Below, one piece after another: positions 60,816 to 64,000 of a DNA stretch of 64,000 nt (position 1 is the first letter of the stretch; each line of letters begins with the position of its first letter). The translations under genes were made by a program, and so were the position numbers. This stretch comes from Alkaliphilus hydrothermalis (lineage in GTDB: Bacteria; Bacillota; Clostridia; Peptostreptococcales; Natronincolaceae): positions 1 to 64,000 of the forward strand of contig NZ_JAFBEE010000006.1 in the NCBI RefSeq assembly GCF_016908555.1. Direction: 5' to 3'. Below the pieces are notes generated by a model. The model was given only the letters and a program-made list of their open reading frames with translations. It searched no databases and was not told where the DNA came from.

Positions 60816-62285
60816 TTGAAGAATACCTTATTATTAGATCAATTAATTAAAATACAACAGCAGCAGATGATCTCCTTTCATATGCCAGGACATAAAAATG
60901 GAAGAATATTTGAACGTCTTCCCTATAAAAATTTTAAAAATATACTAACCTACATCGATACTACAGAGATATCCGGTACCGACAATCTCCATCACCCAAA
61001 GGGAGCCATCAAAAAAGCTCAAGAAAGGGCAAGTAGATTGATGGGAAGCGAAGAAACCTTTTTTTTAGTGAATGGAAGTACATCAGGAATCTATAGTATG
61101 ATTATGGCTGTCACCAACCCAGGGGACAAGGTAATTATTGGAAGAAATTGTCATAAGGCAGTGATCAATGGATTGATATTAGGGGATTGTATTCCCTGCT
61201 ATTTAGCCCCAACAGTAGACCCTGTGCAGGGGATTGCTTTAGAGATTACACCTGCATCAGTAGAGAGAATGCTATTAGAACAGCCTGATGCAAAGGCAGT
61301 GGTCATCACCTATCCCACCTATCATGGGGTGGCCAGTGACTTGAAAAAAATCGCTGAAATTGTCCACAAATATGATAAAATACTATTAGTAGATGAAGCC
61401 CACGGAGCCCATTTGGGTCTTAGTGAAGCCCTGCCAAAGACAGCGTTGGAATGTGGGGCAGATATTGTCGTACAAAGTACCCACAAGACTTTACCAGCCT
61501 TTACCCAAAGCTCTATGTTGCATATTCAGGGAAGTAGAGTGGATCGGGATAAGCTTAAATTTATGCTGAGACTGCACCAAAGCAGTAGCCCCTCCTACCT
61601 ACTGATGGCATCTTTAGATGTTGCCATGACCATATACGAGAGTCATGGGAAGGAATTAATGGGGGAGCTATTGAATCATGTCAAGGAATTTAAATCCAGT
61701 ATGAAGGAGTATGAAGGAGTAGTTTTGTTTGATGAAGACGACTTTTCAGAAGCAACAGCTTCCCTCTATACATTAGACCCCACAAAACTCTGGATTAGTC
61801 TCCAGCGCAAAGGAATATCTGGAGTTCAGTTGGAGGAGGAACTTAGGAGTACGTTTGGAATTCAAATGGAGTTATCAAACCTATACGGTGTTTTGGGAAT
61901 TGGCACAATTGGTAATGAAAAAAAAGATTTTATACAATTAGCCAAAGCAATTGAAGGAATCAACAGTCTGTCAAAAACTTATACTTCCTATACGACGATC
62001 ATCGGTCATAACGTTAAAAGTCCATTGATGATGGAGATTCCCCAATGGGCATTAACTCCTAAGGAAGCCCTCTATAGGGAAAAGAGAACAGTACGATTGC
62101 AGGAGGCCATAGGTTTGATTAGTGGGACAACCATTACCCCATACCCTCCAGGGATACCAATCCTGATGCCGGGGGAAGTCATAAATAAAGGGTTGATACA
62201 ATATATTAAAGCAATCACATCTATGGGGATGGAAGTAATCGGACTAAAGGATGATACTCAACTACTGATAGATGTAATAAAATAG
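60816..62285 (+). CDS. Orn/Lys/Arg decarboxylase-family PLP enzyme (YaaO-like)
   Basis: The 489-aa fold-type I PLP protein has FHMPGHKNG, GSTSGIYSMI, VDEAHGAHLG and the PLP lysine in VQSTHKTLPAFTQ. The C-terminal domain has YPPGIPILMPGE, as in basic amino acid decarboxylases. The N-terminal wing of the large inducible enzymes is missing. The substrate cannot be assigned; arginine or lysine are the usual guesses. The start is TTG 60816 with AAAGGATGAG upstream. Its position before tmk is the same as yaaO in Bacillus. Confidence 0.92.
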   Translation: MKNTLLLDQLIKIQQQQMISFHMPGHKNGRIFERLPYKNFKNILTYIDTTEISGTDNLHHPKGAIKKAQERASRLMGSEETFFLVNGSTSGIYSMIMAVTNPGDKVIIGRNCHKAVINGLILGDCIPCYLAPTVDPVQGIALEITPASVERMLLEQPDAKAVVITYPTYHGVASDLKKIAEIVHKYDKILLVDEAHGAHLGLSEALPKTALECGADIVVQSTHKTLPAFTQSSMLHIQGSRVDRDKLKFMLRLHQSSSPSYLLMASLDVAMTIYESHGKELMGELLNHVKEFKSSMKEYEGVVLFDEDDFSEATASLYTLDPTKLWISLQRKGISGVQLEEELRSTFGIQMELSNLYGVLGIGTIGNEKKDFIQLAKAIEGINSLSKTYTSYTTIIGHNVKSPLMMEIPQWALTPKEALYREKRTVRLQEAIGLISGTTITPYPPGIPILMPGEVINKGLIQYIKAITSMGMEVIGLKDDTQLLIDVIK

Positions 62286-62319
62286 ACACATTACGGATTA
62301 ACATACATGAGGTGATAAA

Positions 62320-62958
62320 ATGATGAAGGGTTTATTCATTAGCATAGAAGGTATGGATGGAGCAGGAAAAACAACACAGGTTGATTTGATGAAAACCTTT
62401 TTAGAGAAAAAAGGTTATCAGGTACTGGTCACCAGAGAACCAGGAGGAACAGTGATTGGAGAGAAGATCCGCAAGGTAACCCTGGATCCAGCCCATCAAG
62501 AAATGAGCTACATAACAGAAGCACTACTCTATTCAGCCTCAAGGGCCCAATTGGTGAATCAAGTGATCAAGCCTGCTTTAGAAAGAGGGGAAATCGTGAT
62601 TTGCGATCGATTTGTGGATTCCAGTTTAGTCTATCAAGGAAAGGCACGGGGACTAGGATACAAAGCTGTAAAGGAAATCAATGACTTTGCAACCCAAGGG
62701 CTGGAGCCCTGCCTAACAATTATGTTTAATATAGCACCAGAGGTGAGCCTAAAGCGAATTAATGCTAGAGGAAAGGAAGACCGACTCGAACAGGAGAAAC
62801 TAGCTTTCCATCAACAGGTACATGCAGCTTATCAAGACTTAGTGAAGCTATATCCCCAAAGAATTAAAGAGATTGATGCCGGTCGGCCTATTGAAGTTAT
62901 TCAACAGGAGATTGAGGGTATATTAATAAAACTAATACAAGAGGGGGAATATAAATGA
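62320..62958 (+). CDS. tmk: thymidylate kinase Tmk
   Basis: Tmk phosphorylates dTMP to dTDP. The 212-aa protein has the P-loop EGMDGAGKTTQ, the DRFVDSSLVYQG dTMP site and a LID region RGKEDRLEQE. GAGGTGA precedes ATG 62320, and a second ATG follows at once. The stop overlaps darA by four bases. Confidence 0.97.
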   Translation: MMKGLFISIEGMDGAGKTTQVDLMKTFLEKKGYQVLVTREPGGTVIGEKIRKVTLDPAHQEMSYITEALLYSASRAQLVNQVIKPALERGEIVICDRFVDSSLVYQGKARGLGYKAVKEINDFATQGLEPCLTIMFNIAPEVSLKRINARGKEDRLEQEKLAFHQQVHAAYQDLVKLYPQRIKEIDAGRPIEVIQQEIEGILIKLIQEGEYK

Positions 62959-63284
62959 AATTAGTAATAGCAATTGTTCATGATGAGGATGTACATCCAT
63001 TATTAGAGGATTTAACGGCTAAAAAGTTTCGAGTGACTAAGCTGGCGACTACGGGGGGGTTTCTAAAGTCAGGTAATACCACTCTGCTGGTGGGGGTCGA
63101 GGGTGAGTATGTAGACCAAGTCATTGAAATTATTAAAGAAAACTGTCAATCAAGGGAGCAGATGGCTACTTCACCAACACCTGTATCAGGAGCTACGGGA
63201 GTATTTATCCCCTATCCTATTGAAGTAACGGTGGGGGGAGCCACAGTCTTTGTAGTAGATGTAGAAAAGTATGTAAAGCTGTAG
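62955..63284 (+). CDS. darA: cyclic-di-AMP receptor DarA (YaaQ, PII-like)
   Basis: The 109-aa PII-like protein has KLVIAIVHDEDVHPLLEDL, the T-loop region TKLATTGGFLKSGNTTLLVGVE and the C-terminal VGGATVFVVDVE, as in YaaQ/DarA/PstA. It binds c-di-AMP as a trimer; its downstream target is unknown. It overlaps tmk and lies 19 bases before holB. Confidence 0.95.
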   Translation: MKLVIAIVHDEDVHPLLEDLTAKKFRVTKLATTGGFLKSGNTTLLVGVEGEYVDQVIEIIKENCQSREQMATSPTPVSGATGVFIPYPIEVTVGGATVFVVDVEKYVKL

Positions 63285-63303
63285 GAAAGGGAGTACCATA
63301 TAT

Positions 63304-64000
63304 ATGGCCTTTGAAGAAATCGTAGGACAAGAGAGAATCGTTGAGATACTTAAAAAGACACTATTGAACAATACCTTCTCCCATGCCTATTTATTTGAAG
63401 GGCTAGAAGGATTGGGGAAAAAACAGATGGCGTTGGAATTCGCCAAAGGGGTCATCTGTAGTCAAGAGGGGATGAAACCCTGTAATGTCTGTCAAACCTG
63501 TAGAAGAATACAGGAGGGGAACTATCCAGAGGTTAACTTAATCCAAGAGGATGGAACCATCAAAATTGAGAAAATCCGTGAGCTACAGAAGGATATTCAA
63601 ATGAAGCCCTATGAGGGGCGAAAAAAAATATATATTATTAATCATGCAGAAAATATGACGGTACAGGCACAGAATGCCCTCCTAAAAACATTGGAGGAGC
63701 CTCCTGCCTATGCCACCATCATTTTACTAACGGTAAACGGCAACAGCTTGTTACCCACCATTATTTCAAGATGTCAGATCCTGAAATTCAGACCTGTGGA
63801 GATTGGGAAAATCCAGCAGGTCCTGATGGAGGGACGGGGAGTTTCCCGTGAAGAAAGTAGAATGGTGTCCTCCTTCTCCAATGGAATTATCGGTAGGGCA
63901 TTAAAACTATTGGAGGATGAGGATTTTAAAAGAATAAGGGAAGAAGTTCTAAAGCTGACGGAAGAAATGCTTCGGAGGGATACAATTAATCTTCTGGAAA
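63304..64000 (+). CDS. holB: DNA polymerase III delta' subunit HolB (partial, cut by window end)
   Basis: Part of the clamp loader. The visible ~232 residues start MAFEEIVGQERIV. They contain the degenerate P-loop GLEGLGKKQ, a zinc module with CNVCQTC, the sensor region NALLKTLEEPP and the SRC motif ISRCQILKF. The last bases of the window are still coding. GGGAG lies before ATG 63304. The Bacillus yaaR gene usually found between yaaQ and holB is missing. Confidence 0.95.
   Translation, partial: MAFEEIVGQERIVEILKKTLLNNTFSHAYLFEGLEGLGKKQMALEFAKGVICSQEGMKPCNVCQTCRRIQEGNYPEVNLIQEDGTIKIEKIRELQKDIQMKPYEGRKKIYIINHAENMTVQAQNALLKTLEEPPAYATIILLTVNGNSLLPTIISRCQILKFRPVEIGKIQQVLMEGRGVSREESRMVSSFSNGIIGRALKLLEDEDFKRIREEVLKLTEEMLRRDTINLLE

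Overview
The window looks like chromosome of a low-GC, anaerobic, spore-forming member of the Clostridia; gene content and order resemble Alkaliphilus or a close relative (genus is inference). Supporting signs are a large SRP RNA with an Alu domain, T-box and B12 riboswitches, a Gin/CsfB sporulation protein, NiaR control of NAD synthesis, a selenium-linked YedF/DUF3343 pair, and an oxygen-independent (early-cobalt) B12 pathway. Almost everything is on the + strand.

Layout. 0-0.3 kb: end of a 23S rRNA and a 5S rRNA. 1-5.3 kb: nadA-nadB-nadC and the repressor gene niaR, each preceded by a candidate ACAAG-N3-CTTG operator, then an orphan PTS-EIIC-like membrane protein. 6.8-13.7 kb: a UPF0182 protein, a T-box-controlled serS, and an M1-type lipoprotein peptidase. 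13.8-15.3 kb: tRNA-Arg(CCT), tadA, tRNA-Ser(GGA) and SRP RNA. 15.4-22 kb: yedF, DUF3343, mscS, a response regulator/hydrolase/histidine kinase cluster, a CPBP protease and DUF951. 22-26 kb: ppk-ppx for polyphosphate. 26-27.2 kb: rpsF-ssb-rpsR behind an S6:S18 leader. 27-30.4 kb: a YibE/F protein, an orphan protein and two tandem L25/Ctc genes.

30.7-33.9 kb is a copper operon, csoR-copA-copZ. The copA reading frame contains one in-frame TGA exactly where the first Cys of the second metal-binding GMTCxxC motif is expected. A GC-rich hairpin follows at a bacterial-SECIS-like distance. I read this as a candidate selenocysteine (GMT-U-AS-C) copper ATPase, the most notable observation here. A truncated kynureninase-like fragment lies just upstream on the other strand.

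34-41.6 kb: a MerA/Lpd-like flavoprotein, mltG (- strand), a ThiF/MoeB-like enzyme, three tandem copies of a palindromic repeat whose stems covary, a secreted Gly/Arg-rich protein with its likely two-component system, and a TVP38/DedA-family protein. 41.6-58.5 kb: one B12-riboswitch-controlled operon of 18 genes running from glutamyl-tRNA reductase through uroporphyrinogen III to cobyrinate a,c-diamide. It includes every corrin-ring gene of the anaerobic route and a PduX-like kinase. 58.5-64 kb: small genes, a fourth repeat copy, then the conserved Firmicutes gin-(yaaO)-tmk-darA-holB block, with holB cut by the window end.
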